Source: JAOAFX01 sp049700315
Lineage (GTDB): Bacteria; Hydrothermota; Tepidihabitantia; SM23-42; JAOAFX01
Direction: 5' to 3'
Assembly (NCBI GenBank): GCA_049700315.1
Contig: JBNAVN010000006.1
Span: 10,001 to 74,000, forward strand
DNA length: 64,000 nucleotides
Numbering within the stretch: the stretch's first letter is position 1; every line of letters starts with the position of its first letter. Under the pieces are notes generated by a model. It was not told the origin of the DNA. It was given only the letters and a program-made list of their open reading frames with translations, and searched no databases. A program made the position numbers and the translations under genes. Shown piece after piece: positions 23,834 to 31,994 of the stretch.

Positions 23834-25474
23834 TTAGAATTTTGCTGCAATGGGCATTCTTCTGCCTAACCCGAATGCCTTTGAAGTAACTTTTAATCCA
23901 GGTGGTGCCTGGCGTCGCTTATACTCATTTTTGTTCACTGCTTTTATTACCCAATCCACTATTTCCGACTTATATCCTTTTTTCAAAATTTCTTCTTTTG
24001 ACATGCCATCTTCTATGTAGTATTGTAGTATAGGATCAAGGATTTCATAAGGTGGTAATGTATCCTGGTCAAGTTGATTTGGTCTTAGTTCAGCAGAAGG
24101 CGGTTTTTTTATGATTGCCAGCGGAATTATTTCTTTTTTACGATTGATAAATTTTGCGATTTCATAAACAAGTGTCTTGGGCACATCAGCGAGCACTGCA
24201 AGACCACCGCTCATATCACCATAGAGTGTGCAATAACCAACCGCAAGTTCACTCTTGTTGCCTGTAGTCAAAACCAGATAACCAAATTTATTTGAAAGTG
24301 CCATTAAGATATTTCCCCGAATTCGTGCCTGGATATTTTCTTCAGTTGTATCCATTTGTTTATTGGCAAAAATTTGGTTCAATGTTTTCAGGTATGACTC
24401 ATAAGTCTCATTTATCAAAATCATCTTAAAATCAATTCCCAAATTCTCAGCAAGTTTTTTGGAATCGTCAATGCTTCCTTTTGAAGAAAAGGGTCCGGGC
24501 ATTGTCACACCTATGACATTATCTTTCCCAATTGCTTTTACTGCAATGCAGGCAACGAGTGCTGAATCAATACCACCGGAGAGTCCCAAAACTACCTTTT
24601 CAAACCCACATTTTCTTGTATAATCACGCACACCAAGAACAAGGGCATCATATACGCTTTCAATATGGTCAATTGGTGCATAATTTCCTGATTTCCCTTC
24701 TGCATCAATCTCAATCGTTTTCACACATTCATCAAATCCGGGTAGAACATCAATCGGTTCTCCATCTCTGCTAATCACCATACTCCTGCCATCAAATATC
24801 AGTTCATCATTTGCACCCACCTGGTTTACAAAGACTAATGGTATGTGATATTTCTTTGTGTGACTCTGCAGAATTTTATAACGAATCTCTTCCTTGCCCA
24901 TTGTAAATGGAGATGCTGAGATATTTATCAAGACTGTTGCCCCTTTTTGTGCAAGTATCTGTATCGGGTCAATCTCATAGAATTGTCTATGCCATAGTTC
25001 TGGAATATTCCAGGCATCTTCACAGATTGAAATACCTATCGTTTCATCTTTGAATTTAATGGGTTTTATTTCTGGCGCCGGGTCAAAATACCTTGCCTCA
25101 TCAAATACATCATAGGTGGGTAATAATGATTTTGGTTGAATATGATTTATAAGTCCGCGATATATTAACAATGCGGAATTATATAATCCCCTTCCTGTGT
25201 TTTTATAAGAAAATAAAGGTGCACCAAGGATGATTCCCATATCAGGATAAAAGGATGATAATTTTAGGATTTCTTCTATTGCCCTTTCAATCTTTTTTAT
25301 AAACCATTTTCTTTCAAGCAAATCCTGGGGCGGATAACCAGAGAGAAAAAGTTCAGGAAAGACAATCAAATCAGAATTTTCATCTTTCGCCTGTTTTATT
25401 GCCTGATTCAATTTTGCGAGGTTTGCATCAATATCACCCACGACAGGATTAAGCTGAGCAAGCGTGATTTTCAT
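23834..25474 (-). CDS. nadE: Glutamine-dependent NAD+ synthetase
   Basis: 546 residues. The N-terminal nitrilase-type glutaminase has its Glu in FPELFLSGYPPQDLL, Lys near KSLLPTYDVFDEARYF and Cys in GISICEDAWN. The C-terminal ATP-pyrophosphatase domain has the SGGIDSALVACIA loop and 'GNKSELAVGYCTLYGDMSGG'. It amidates deamido-NAD to NAD+. The last gene segment points towards the small OMP gene, with about 145 bp holding only the terminator and no gene. The -10 box ends 6 nt before the ATG and there is no Shine-Dalgarno, so the mRNA is probably leaderless. Confidence 0.96.
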   Translation of the reverse strand: MKITLAQLNPVVGDIDANLAKLNQAIKQAKDENSDLIVFPELFLSGYPPQDLLERKWFIKKIERAIEEILKLSSFYPDMGIILGAPLFSYKNTGRGLYNSALLIYRGLINHIQPKSLLPTYDVFDEARYFDPAPEIKPIKFKDETIGISICEDAWNIPELWHRQFYEIDPIQILAQKGATVLINISASPFTMGKEEIRYKILQSHTKKYHIPLVFVNQVGANDELIFDGRSMVISRDGEPIDVLPGFDECVKTIEIDAEGKSGNYAPIDHIESVYDALVLGVRDYTRKCGFEKVVLGLSGGIDSALVACIAVKAIGKDNVIGVTMPGPFSSKGSIDDSKKLAENLGIDFKMILINETYESYLKTLNQIFANKQMDTTEENIQARIRGNILMALSNKFGYLVLTTGNKSELAVGYCTLYGDMSGGLAVLADVPKTLVYEIAKFINRKKEIIPLAIIKKPPSAELRPNQLDQDTLPPYEILDPILQYYIEDGMSKEEILKKGYKSEIVDWVIKAVNKNEYKRRQAPPGLKVTSKAFGLGRRMPIAAKF

Positions 25475-25480
25475 TTATTA

Positions 25481-25508
25481 AGTATAATGAATTAAAGATT
25501 TGTGTCAA
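25481..25508 (-). promoter_or_regulatory. Promoter of nadE, leaderless arrangement
   Basis: Minus-strand TTGACA (25508-25503), 16 bp, TATACT (25486-25481), then 6 nt to the ATG. Confidence 0.75.
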
Positions 25509-25521
25509 GGATTAAACTGAA

Positions 25522-25551
25522 AAAAAAAGCGGGCTTTCGCCCGCTTTTTTT
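25522..25551 (-). terminator. Rho-independent terminator of the lipoprotein pair
   Basis: AAAAAAGCGGGC-TTTCGC... forms a GCGGGC/GCCCGC stem extended by A/T pairs on both sides. It lies 12 nt past the stop of the 25564-26340 gene and would work in both directions. Confidence 0.85.
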
Positions 25552-25563
25552 TCTATTGATTAA

Positions 25564-26340
25564 TTATTCAACCACACACCAACGAAGCCCAGCAATAGCC
25601 TGGTATGCAATTTTCATGGTGACTGCATAACCATTTACGCCAACAACCTGGATTTTGCCAAAATGGTCATTACCAGTTCCCCAGCCATCATTATCTGGAT
25701 CAATCCAGAAATAATAAACTGCGTTGGCATTGATAGTGGTAGGAGCAGTGTATCCACCTGGTGCGTCGCAAATGGTCACTGCATCGTAATTTGTTTCTCC
25801 ACTATTTTTTGTTGTATTAACTTCATCATTGAATGGTGTGGATGCCTGATTTGGTGAGGCAAATTCTTGTTCATTTGCACTCACACTGTGAATCCAGTAA
25901 TCTATATATGGCCAGTTGGACTGGTCAGAAATAGAATAGGTTGTTGCATTGCCCGCCGCGTTAAATCCAAATCCACTGGGATGATCTGGTGAAGTATCAC
26001 CACTGCCATAAACAACAATTGAACCAGTTTCTACGGCACCACAATCAACCTGATCTTTTCCGCTCTCATCGCTACCAGCATATGCAGAGACTTCATATAA
26101 TGCTGCTGGGGTGGTGGCATCATAAGAGGTTGTGGTTACAGAATCGATTTTTACTCCGTCAGCGTAAATATAATATCCATCTGCATCGGTTATTTCATCC
26201 CAATCAAGGGTAAGAGTTCCACCGTTGTCTCCTGTTGCCACGGTGAATGAAACATCCGGTGTTTCAAGGGTAACTTCGTTTTCGCACCCGATGAATGCCA
26301 GCAGCATGGCAAAGATTGCTAAGGTAAATAGTTTTTTCAT
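25564..26340 (-). CDS. Lipoprotein with a fibronectin type III-like domain
   Basis: 258 residues. Signal MKKLFTLAIFAMLLAFIGC ends in a lipobox with Cys19, followed by acidic residues. Residues about 28-95 form an Fn3-like sandwich (GTLTLDWDEITDADGYYIYA and 'AALYEVSAYAGSDESGKDQV'). The rest is Gly/Thr/Asp-rich and beta-like with no family I recognise. A GGAGG site precedes the ATG; the gene upstream on the same strand ends 10 nt before, so they form an operon of two lipoproteins. Surface display is likely from the lipobox but not certain. Confidence 0.75.
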   Translation of the reverse strand: MKKLFTLAIFAMLLAFIGCENEVTLETPDVSFTVATGDNGGTLTLDWDEITDADGYYIYADGVKIDSVTTTSYDATTPAALYEVSAYAGSDESGKDQVDCGAVETGSIVVYGSGDTSPDHPSGFGFNAAGNATTYSISDQSNWPYIDYWIHSVSANEQEFASPNQASTPFNDEVNTTKNSGETNYDAVTICDAPGGYTAPTTINANAVYYFWIDPDNDGWGTGNDHFGKIQVVGVNGYAVTMKIAYQAIAGLRWCVVE

Positions 26341-26350
26341 TTTTTCCTCC

Positions 26351-26620
26351 TTACTTCTGGATTGGTTTTAACCCGCCACCAGTTCCACCACCACTTGGCG
26401 GTTTTGGCATACCTTTGTGATATTTATCAAGATGCGCATTGTAGTTTACGGTTAGAGAATCAAGTGCGGTCTGAAGATTCGTCACCTGGGTCTTCAGGGC
26501 ACTGATCTCGGCTTTTGCCGCATCCAGTTGTTCAGTCGTCACCACGTTTTGCTGTGGTGCCTGACAGCTGATTACCGCAAGGGCAATTGCGATAATCAAC
26601 AGTGTTGCGAGTTTCTTCAT
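26351..26620 (-). CDS. Small Lpp-like coiled-coil lipoprotein
   Basis: 89 residues. Lipoprotein signal ending ALAVISC with Cys19; then a heptad-patterned coiled coil (about residues 30-60: 'LDAAKAEISALKTQVTNLQT'), then a Pro/Gly-rich tail with a basic end (KPIQK). The layout resembles Braun-type lipoproteins, but the C-terminal Lys is preceded by a Pro/Gly linker, so covalent attachment to peptidoglycan is only a guess. A GGAGG site is present. No clear promoter directly upstream; three hairpins and tRNA-Ile lie there. Confidence 0.75.
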   Translation of the reverse strand: MKKLATLLIIAIALAVISCQAPQQNVVTTEQLDAAKAEISALKTQVTNLQTALDSLTVNYNAHLDKYHKGMPKPPSGGGTGGGLKPIQK

Positions 26621-26649
26621 ATAGAGCCTCCTTTTTTCTCGCTATTATT

Positions 26650-26665
26650 GTGCGATGAATCGCAC
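26650..26665. repeat. Intergenic hairpin element, copy 1
   Basis: Arms GTGCGAT and ATCGCAC. On the minus strand the centre reads GATTCATC with TAGCG just before the stem, matching the family described in the findings. Confidence 0.65.
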
Positions 26666-26671
26666 CGCTAT

Positions 26672-26688
26672 AATGAGCTTAGCTCATT
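26672..26688. repeat. Intergenic hairpin element, copy 2
   Basis: Arms AATGAGCT and AGCTCATT around one base, 6 bp from copy 1. A further inverted repeat, GATTATGG (26691-26698) with CCATAATC (26711-26718), follows directly and abuts the tRNA. Confidence 0.6.
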
Positions 26689-26720
26689 GTGATTATGGTA
26701 ATTTTCATCACCATAATCTA

Positions 26721-26794
<74 letters not shown>

Positions 26795-26814
26795 AAACAG
26801 ATTCGTTAATCGTT

Positions 26815-26836
26815 ATACGGGTCTGGAGACCCGTAT
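26815..26836. repeat. Intergenic hairpin element, copy 3
   Basis: Arms ATACGGGTCT and AGACCCGTAT with a 2-nt loop, a perfect 10-bp stem. It lies in the tRNA-Ile leader, about 20 nt before the tRNA, and would also fold in the RNA. Confidence 0.7.
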
Positions 26837-26898
26837 CGTCTCCTGTAATTTATCTTTAGTTTTATCACCTGCAAAATTTGAGCCAGCCCAATCATTAT

Positions 26899-26926
26899 AT
26901 TATAATCAGAAAATCTATATTGTCAA
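26899..26926 (-). promoter_or_regulatory. Promoter reading towards tRNA-Ile
   Basis: Minus-strand TTGACA (26926-26921), 16 bp, TATAAT (26904-26899). The precursor leader would be about 100 nt and include hairpin copy 3. Confidence 0.75.
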
Positions 26927-26960
26927 TAATCTAACCATTGTCTTAACCCAAAACCACTAA

Positions 26961-27167
26961 CTATTTTTTGGGATGGTCTGGGTCTGGTACACAAGCACCA
27001 ACAGGGCATACTGAGGCACACTGGGGCTCATCAAAATGTCCTACACACTCAACGCACTTGCTGAAATCAATAACATATATCGGATCGCCTTCACTTATTG
27101 CCTGAACCGGACATTCTGGTGCGCAAAGTCCACAGGCTGTGCACTCTTCAGTGATCTTATAAGCCAT
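26961..27167 (-). CDS. 2[4Fe-4S] ferredoxin
   Basis: 68 residues. First cluster motif CTACGLCAPECP (CxxCxxCxxxCP), second CVECVGHFDEPQCASVCP, in which the second and third Cys are separated by an eight-residue insert, the YfhL/Alvin-type arrangement. A small soluble electron carrier, expected in anaerobic metabolism. It is monocistronic, with a consensus promoter and AAGGAGG before the ATG. No redox partner gene is adjacent. Confidence 0.93.
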   Translation of the reverse strand: MAYKITEECTACGLCAPECPVQAISEGDPIYVIDFSKCVECVGHFDEPQCASVCPVGACVPDPDHPKK

Positions 27168-27189
27168 TTTACCTCCTTAAAAGTGAGTG

Positions 27190-27217
27190 ATTATAATTAA
27201 TTTTCCATCAATGTCAA
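27190..27217 (-). promoter_or_regulatory. Promoter of the ferredoxin gene
   Basis: Minus-strand TTGACA (27217-27212), 16 bp, TATAAT (27195-27190); a 20-nt leader carries the Shine-Dalgarno. The rest of 27218-27322 shows no gene. Confidence 0.8.
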
Positions 27218-27322
27218 TAAATATGATCACCGCTATGTAATCAAGCACTCAAGAGTCTTGAAGAATAGTTAATCGGTTAAGGTCAGGATGCTAAGATTGG
27301 TTAAAACATAATATAAATTCAT

Positions 27323-28039
27323 TTATCGTGCGTGTTTTAACAATTCTCTTGCCTTTATACCAATGGGTGCATTCGGGTATTTGACAACCAATTCTTCCAG
27401 AAGTTTGACGGCTTCTTTTTTCTTGCCAATTTCATAGTATATCTCAGCAGTCAGGATTTTTGCCTGATGGATACGATTTGCAGGGAAGTCTTTGTTCAAT
27501 TGTTCAAGTGCTGAAAGGGCATGACCAAATTCCTTTTTGTCATTGTGGATGAGCGCTAAATAATATAAGGCATAACCGCCAATACTTGTATTGACCAGGG
27601 CCCTGAGACTATCTTCAGCCATCTTGAGTTTTCTGATTTCGTAATGATAGATTGATCTTATTAATTTTTTGAACAAAACTGTATCTTTGCGTGCAGACTC
27701 AAAAAGATACAGCCTTTCCAGGGCTTCATTCGCATACCTTGCATTAGAAAATTTTGCTACGGTCCTGAGATATTGTTCCCTTGCCAATAATAATTCACCC
27801 TTAAAAAAGAGATTCTCTGCGATCAAATAATTCAATTGTGCCTGTTCTTCAGATTCATATTGATTTTCATACTTTTTCAAATATGCGTTTGCACTATCAA
27901 ACATTTCAAGTTTGCGATAATTATCATTCAATTCAATTATCAATGTAAAATTTTGATTATCTTCAATAAGATTCTTTATGGAATCAATTGCGGAATTTTG
28001 TTGTACTACAATTACCAGGAATACTGAAAAAATATTCAT
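27323..28039 (-). CDS. Exported TPR-repeat protein
   Basis: 238 residues with a short N-terminal hydrophobic export signal (residues 3-13) and five or six TPR-like helical pairs ('YLIAENLFFKGELLLAREQY', 'HALSALEQLNKDFPANRIHQ', 'EAVKLLEELVVKYPNAPIGI'). It overlaps the end of the DUF4175 gene by 4 nt (ATGA), so it is translationally coupled and probably works with it. Such TPR proteins often act as scaffolds; the partner here is presumably the DUF4175 protein. Confidence 0.8.
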   Translation of the reverse strand: MNIFSVFLVIVVQQNSAIDSIKNLIEDNQNFTLIIELNDNYRKLEMFDSANAYLKKYENQYESEEQAQLNYLIAENLFFKGELLLAREQYLRTVAKFSNARYANEALERLYLFESARKDTVLFKKLIRSIYHYEIRKLKMAEDSLRALVNTSIGGYALYYLALIHNDKKEFGHALSALEQLNKDFPANRIHQAKILTAEIYYEIGKKKEAVKLLEELVVKYPNAPIGIKARELLKHAR

Positions 28040-31000
28040 CTTTCTTCTAACAATGCCCTGAAATATTCCCTGATATACAATTCATACTGTTCTGGATGAG
28101 GCTGTTTTAATGCGCGCTGGATTATTTCCAATAGTTGATCTCTGCCTAATTCTTCAGGCAAAGGTACTGGAGAAGCACGCATTTTGTCTTCACCCGGCTT
28201 ACTCTTACGTTCTTTTGTCCAGTCTTCCTGTCTGATTGATCTCTCTGCATCTAACAATCTTGAAATTATTAATTGCTGGCGCTCAATCAATTTTCTATCA
28301 AGTTTGTATTGATACAACGCCTCTTCATTCTCTTTCATTTCTTCAGCAAGATTATCAAGTAATTCCTGAAACTTACCTGCTTCAGGTGAACCCCTTAATG
28401 ATTCAAGCGCCTGTCTGAGTTCACGCTGTTTGCCAGCAAGACGCTGAATCTGTGCCATTTGTTCTGGAGTCAAGCCACTGGCTGATATTGGAAATAGATT
28501 AAATAATGCTTGTCCAACCCCCATTTGATTCTGGGTTATCTGCGAAAGGCTTTTCAAGAATTCATCCATACCGGTTGACGAACCAGTTCCTTCTGCAGCC
28601 TTTTTCAAGCTTTGCAGAATTGAAAGTGATGCAAGATTCAGTTGCTTCATCGCCTCCTGAGAATGCCATTTACCTGTATTCGCAGGATTTTGTGATGCGA
28701 GTTCCATTTCTTTTATTGCCTTGCTCAATCTTTTGCCTATTTCCGGACTGACATAAAGACTCTTGACCTGCTGGGCATAAAGACTTTCTGCAACCTCTTT
28801 TGTTGCATTTATTATTTCTGATTGAATATCAGGGTCTATTTTCTTATCATTCAATTGTTCTTCTTCAAGTTTTGATAGTTCAATGAGTTGATTTAATGTT
28901 TCTATCAAATTTTTTTGTAGATTTGCAGATCTACCCCTGGTCAATTCTTCATAGAATTTCTGAAGGTCGTTGGCAAGTTGGTCTAATTTTTTTTGTAAAT
29001 CTTCGGGTGACAAATTCTGATTTTGGGACATTGATTTTGCTGCTTGTGATGATGTTCTTAATTGTTCTGAAATATTTTGTTCCATACCTTCAGATTCAGC
29101 AAGTTTTTCAATCTCCTGAGCAAGGCTATCTATTGCCTGATATAGACTATCCAGGATTTTTCTCATCTCCTCTGATTCCTTGAATTGCTGGAGATTATCC
29201 AGATTGTTTGCCTGATTTGCAAGTTCCTTTGCTTTTTCTGATAATTCCTTCAGTTTTTCCTCCTGTTGATATCGTTTCAATAGTTCTAAAGTTCTTTCCA
29301 GTGCCCTGGCGAGTTCGTCCTGGGCTTCTTTCAATTTCTCCATCGCCTGTTTAATTTGTTCAGGAGATTTGTTCATTGCCTGTTTGAGATTCTCAAGTGC
29401 CCTCTTCAATTCTTCAGGTGCGATCTCTTGAAGGATTTTTGTGATTTCCTGAAGCCGTTCAAATGATTTCTGGTCAAGCAATATGCCACTCTTGAGTTTC
29501 TCAATAGTGTTTTTCAGTTCAACCTGCCACTCATCTATCTTTTTGAGAACCTGTTCTTCTTTGTTGATTGCCTGCTTCAATTTTTCATTATCCAGCCAGG
29601 ATAATTCCCTATCGCGTTTGATCTTTTCTTCAAGTTTGCTAATCTCACTCATACCTTCCTGATGCATTTGTTCCAGATCCTTAAGGTCGGCTTGCACCAG
29701 GTCTTCTTTTCCTTTTACTTCTTCATATATCTGCTCCATTGTGGGAAAATATATGTAATATGTTTTGCTCTTTGATCTCTGTCCGGCATTATCCTGAACT
29801 TCCACAAAATAGGATGCCCTATCACCTGGAAGCATCTTCAAATCGCTCAGGTCCCATTCATAGAATATTGTATCATCAATACTACCTTTTTTGAACTTTA
29901 TGCTTATTTGTTCTGATTTCTTCAATTGATAATGGAAAGTAATACGATTCAATTCATAATCATCACTGCATTTTATTCCAATCGGCAATTTCATATCGGG
30001 CGGCAGATTAATATTATAACCCGGATAAAAAATTTCAACCAACGGTGCAAGATCAGGAATTGCATAGATTGTAATTGGTTCATTATGAGAGGATTCACCA
30101 GAAATCTGGAGAGTAGCAGTACCACTTGAGTTTATTTTGAATTTACCCGAGAATTCAGAACCGTGACACACAAGATTTATCGGATCATTGTATAACAACC
30201 TTGCCTGTTTCAGGTCACAGGATGCGGTTCCTCTTAGCTCTGCTTCGGTTCCTGCAGGAACGATCAATTGCCTTTCGGTTTTGATCTCGTCTTTTAAGTG
30301 GGTATATGCTGGATACCGGAGATAAAAGGTTAGTTCTTTGAGATATATAGGTTCAATTATGGTCAATATATTCTTTTCGGTTTTGATACCAGAAATTTCA
30401 AATTGATATTTTATTGTTTCATTTAAATCAATGTTTATATCTGCCCTGCTATCTACTACAGAAAGATTTTTAGAATTGTTGATCAGATCAGTCTCATAAA
30501 CCAGTTTTACTGTCTTTGGAATATATGGACCAAACATAGTAATACTTACATCAATGTTCTTACCCCGGTCAAATTTTCCTGACCCGGGATGGATAACATA
30601 TTCAATTTTGTGGTTTAACGCAAACCAGAATCTTCCCGGGAATAATCCAGGATATAAGAGAAAAAACATAATAGCTATAAGCAGAAATAATACTGACCAC
30701 TTCAAAAATTGTTTGGTGATGAGTTTGTTGGAATCGATATGCTGGAACTTTTTTTCTGTTGTCTCAATAAATGCGGAAATCAATTCTTTTGAATATCCTT
30801 CACGATTGTTATCAAGGATCCGGGCAATTTGTAGACTGCTTACAATTTCACAATTTGCGCCAATCCTATTATCAAAATTGCTTGCCCATTGGTAAAAATT
30901 CTTGGGACGGTAAGATAGCAATGGGATTAAACCAATAAGTCCATACAAGGGTGATTTTAATAAGAAAAGGGCAGTAGTGGTAGCAATAATGGTTGTTCCC

Positions 31001-31101
31001 AGTGAAAAAAAGACAAGCGAGATGAGATCAACAAATCCCTGTTTCCGTGCATAGACCTTTATCTTTTCAACGATTGTCATCTCTTGCCTTTGCTTTTTCA
31101 C
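28036..31101 (-). CDS. DUF4175-type large membrane protein with long coiled coil
   Basis: 1,021 residues. TM helices near residues 20-65 (two) and 132-152, followed by an Ig-like extracytoplasmic part of about 300 residues (IDVSITMFGPYIPKTVKLVY). From about residue 450 onwards it is a Glu/Lys/Gln-rich coiled coil of roughly 450 residues ('EELKRALENLKQAMNKSPEQ'). This order matches DUF4175 proteins, often found beside DUF4159, DUF58 and MoxR genes; function unknown. The DUF4159 gene ends 12 nt upstream and the TPR gene overlaps downstream, giving a three-gene operon. No MoxR or DUF58 gene is present here. Confidence 0.85.
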   Translation of the reverse strand: MKKQRQEMTIVEKIKVYARKQGFVDLISLVFFSLGTTIIATTTALFLLKSPLYGLIGLIPLLSYRPKNFYQWASNFDNRIGANCEIVSSLQIARILDNNREGYSKELISAFIETTEKKFQHIDSNKLITKQFLKWSVLFLLIAIMFFLLYPGLFPGRFWFALNHKIEYVIHPGSGKFDRGKNIDVSITMFGPYIPKTVKLVYETDLINNSKNLSVVDSRADINIDLNETIKYQFEISGIKTEKNILTIIEPIYLKELTFYLRYPAYTHLKDEIKTERQLIVPAGTEAELRGTASCDLKQARLLYNDPINLVCHGSEFSGKFKINSSGTATLQISGESSHNEPITIYAIPDLAPLVEIFYPGYNINLPPDMKLPIGIKCSDDYELNRITFHYQLKKSEQISIKFKKGSIDDTIFYEWDLSDLKMLPGDRASYFVEVQDNAGQRSKSKTYYIYFPTMEQIYEEVKGKEDLVQADLKDLEQMHQEGMSEISKLEEKIKRDRELSWLDNEKLKQAINKEEQVLKKIDEWQVELKNTIEKLKSGILLDQKSFERLQEITKILQEIAPEELKRALENLKQAMNKSPEQIKQAMEKLKEAQDELARALERTLELLKRYQQEEKLKELSEKAKELANQANNLDNLQQFKESEEMRKILDSLYQAIDSLAQEIEKLAESEGMEQNISEQLRTSSQAAKSMSQNQNLSPEDLQKKLDQLANDLQKFYEELTRGRSANLQKNLIETLNQLIELSKLEEEQLNDKKIDPDIQSEIINATKEVAESLYAQQVKSLYVSPEIGKRLSKAIKEMELASQNPANTGKWHSQEAMKQLNLASLSILQSLKKAAEGTGSSTGMDEFLKSLSQITQNQMGVGQALFNLFPISASGLTPEQMAQIQRLAGKQRELRQALESLRGSPEAGKFQELLDNLAEEMKENEEALYQYKLDRKLIERQQLIISRLLDAERSIRQEDWTKERKSKPGEDKMRASPVPLPEELGRDQLLEIIQRALKQPHPEQYELYIREYFRALLEER

Positions 31102-31113
31102 AACTTCACCATT

Positions 31114-31746
31114 TCATTGCGTAAGTGCATAGATCACAATATTGATACCCATTTTCAATGCCTGTTCTCTTTTTTCCTGAGGGTCATTGTGCACATCAGG
31201 GTCTTCCCAGCCATCACCAAGGTCAGTTTCATAGGAATAAAATACTACAAGTCTATTCTGATAAAAGATGCCAAAACCCTGGGCAGGTTTGTTATCATGT
31301 TCGTGGATTTTGGGCAGACCCTGGGGAAAATCATAAAAAGAGTGATAAATTGGATGGTCAAAAGGCAGTTCAATCAAAGGGGAATCAGGGAAGACCTTTT
31401 TCATTTCTCTGCGAAAAGAGGAATCCATTCCATAGCAATCATCGGCATGCAGAAATCCACCGCTTGTCAAATAGTTCCTTAGGATTTTTATTTCCTCATC
31501 TGTAAATCTTACTTCTCCGTGGCCGGTCATATAAAGATATGGATACTTGAAAAGCTCAGGGTCGGTCAATTCAACATTGACTTCCTTTTGTGCAGATTTG
31601 ATCGTTGTTCTTTCATTGAGTGCCTTGAGAAGATTGGACAAGGAACTCGGGTCACAATACCAATCTCCACCGCCCCCATATTTTAGACGGGCGATAGTAA
31701 AATCAGATTGCCCGAATAGAAGAATTCCCAATAATGCCAGGATCAC
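31114..31746 (-). CDS. DUF4159 domain protein (exported)
   Basis: 210 residues beginning with a GTG. Short signal peptide (MILALLGILLFGQS), then 'FTIARLKYGGGGDWYCDPSS', 'YLYMTGHGEVRFTDEEIKIL', 'LTSGGFLHADDCYGMDSSFR' and 'LPFDHPIYHSFYDFPQGLPK', the core of DUF4159, a glutamine-amidotransferase-like fold without a known reaction. First gene of the DUF4159-DUF4175-TPR operon. The -10 box ends 6 nt before the GTG, so the message should be leaderless with a non-ATG start. Confidence 0.9.
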   Translation of the reverse strand: MILALLGILLFGQSDFTIARLKYGGGGDWYCDPSSLSNLLKALNERTTIKSAQKEVNVELTDPELFKYPYLYMTGHGEVRFTDEEIKILRNYLTSGGFLHADDCYGMDSSFRREMKKVFPDSPLIELPFDHPIYHSFYDFPQGLPKIHEHDNKPAQGFGIFYQNRLVVFYSYETDLGDGWEDPDVHNDPQEKREQALKMGINIVIYALTQ

Positions 31747-31752
31747 TTATTT

Positions 31753-31780
31753 ATTATAAACTGAAAGTACAAAGTGTCAA
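31753..31780 (-). promoter_or_regulatory. Promoter of the DUF4159 operon, leaderless arrangement
   Basis: Minus-strand TTGACA (31780-31775), 16 bp, TATAAT (31758-31753), then 6 nt to a GTG start. Confidence 0.8.
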
Positions 31781-31865
31781 GGGTTAAGAAACAATATCAG
31801 GAGACAACAAAAGTTGGAAACCTACTGGTAGGGGATGGATAATCGGGGAAGTTCAAAAAAAATGC

Positions 31866-31893
31866 TTGCATTTGAACAGAATTTAGATATAAT
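31866..31893 (+). promoter_or_regulatory. Promoter of pckG
   Basis: TTGCAT (31866-31871), 16 bp, TATAAT (31888-31893). The leader is about 95 nt and ends in GAGGAGG. Between this and the DUF4159 promoter there is only a short palindrome (CCTAC-TG-GTAGG, 31821-31832). Confidence 0.65.
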
Positions 31894-31994
31894 TGTCTAT
31901 AAATGCCTTCCTTACAACTTTTCATGCAATTAGATTTTTTAAGGGTCAGATACAAGCCATTGTCAATCATTAATTGAGAGAGGAGGTTATAAAA

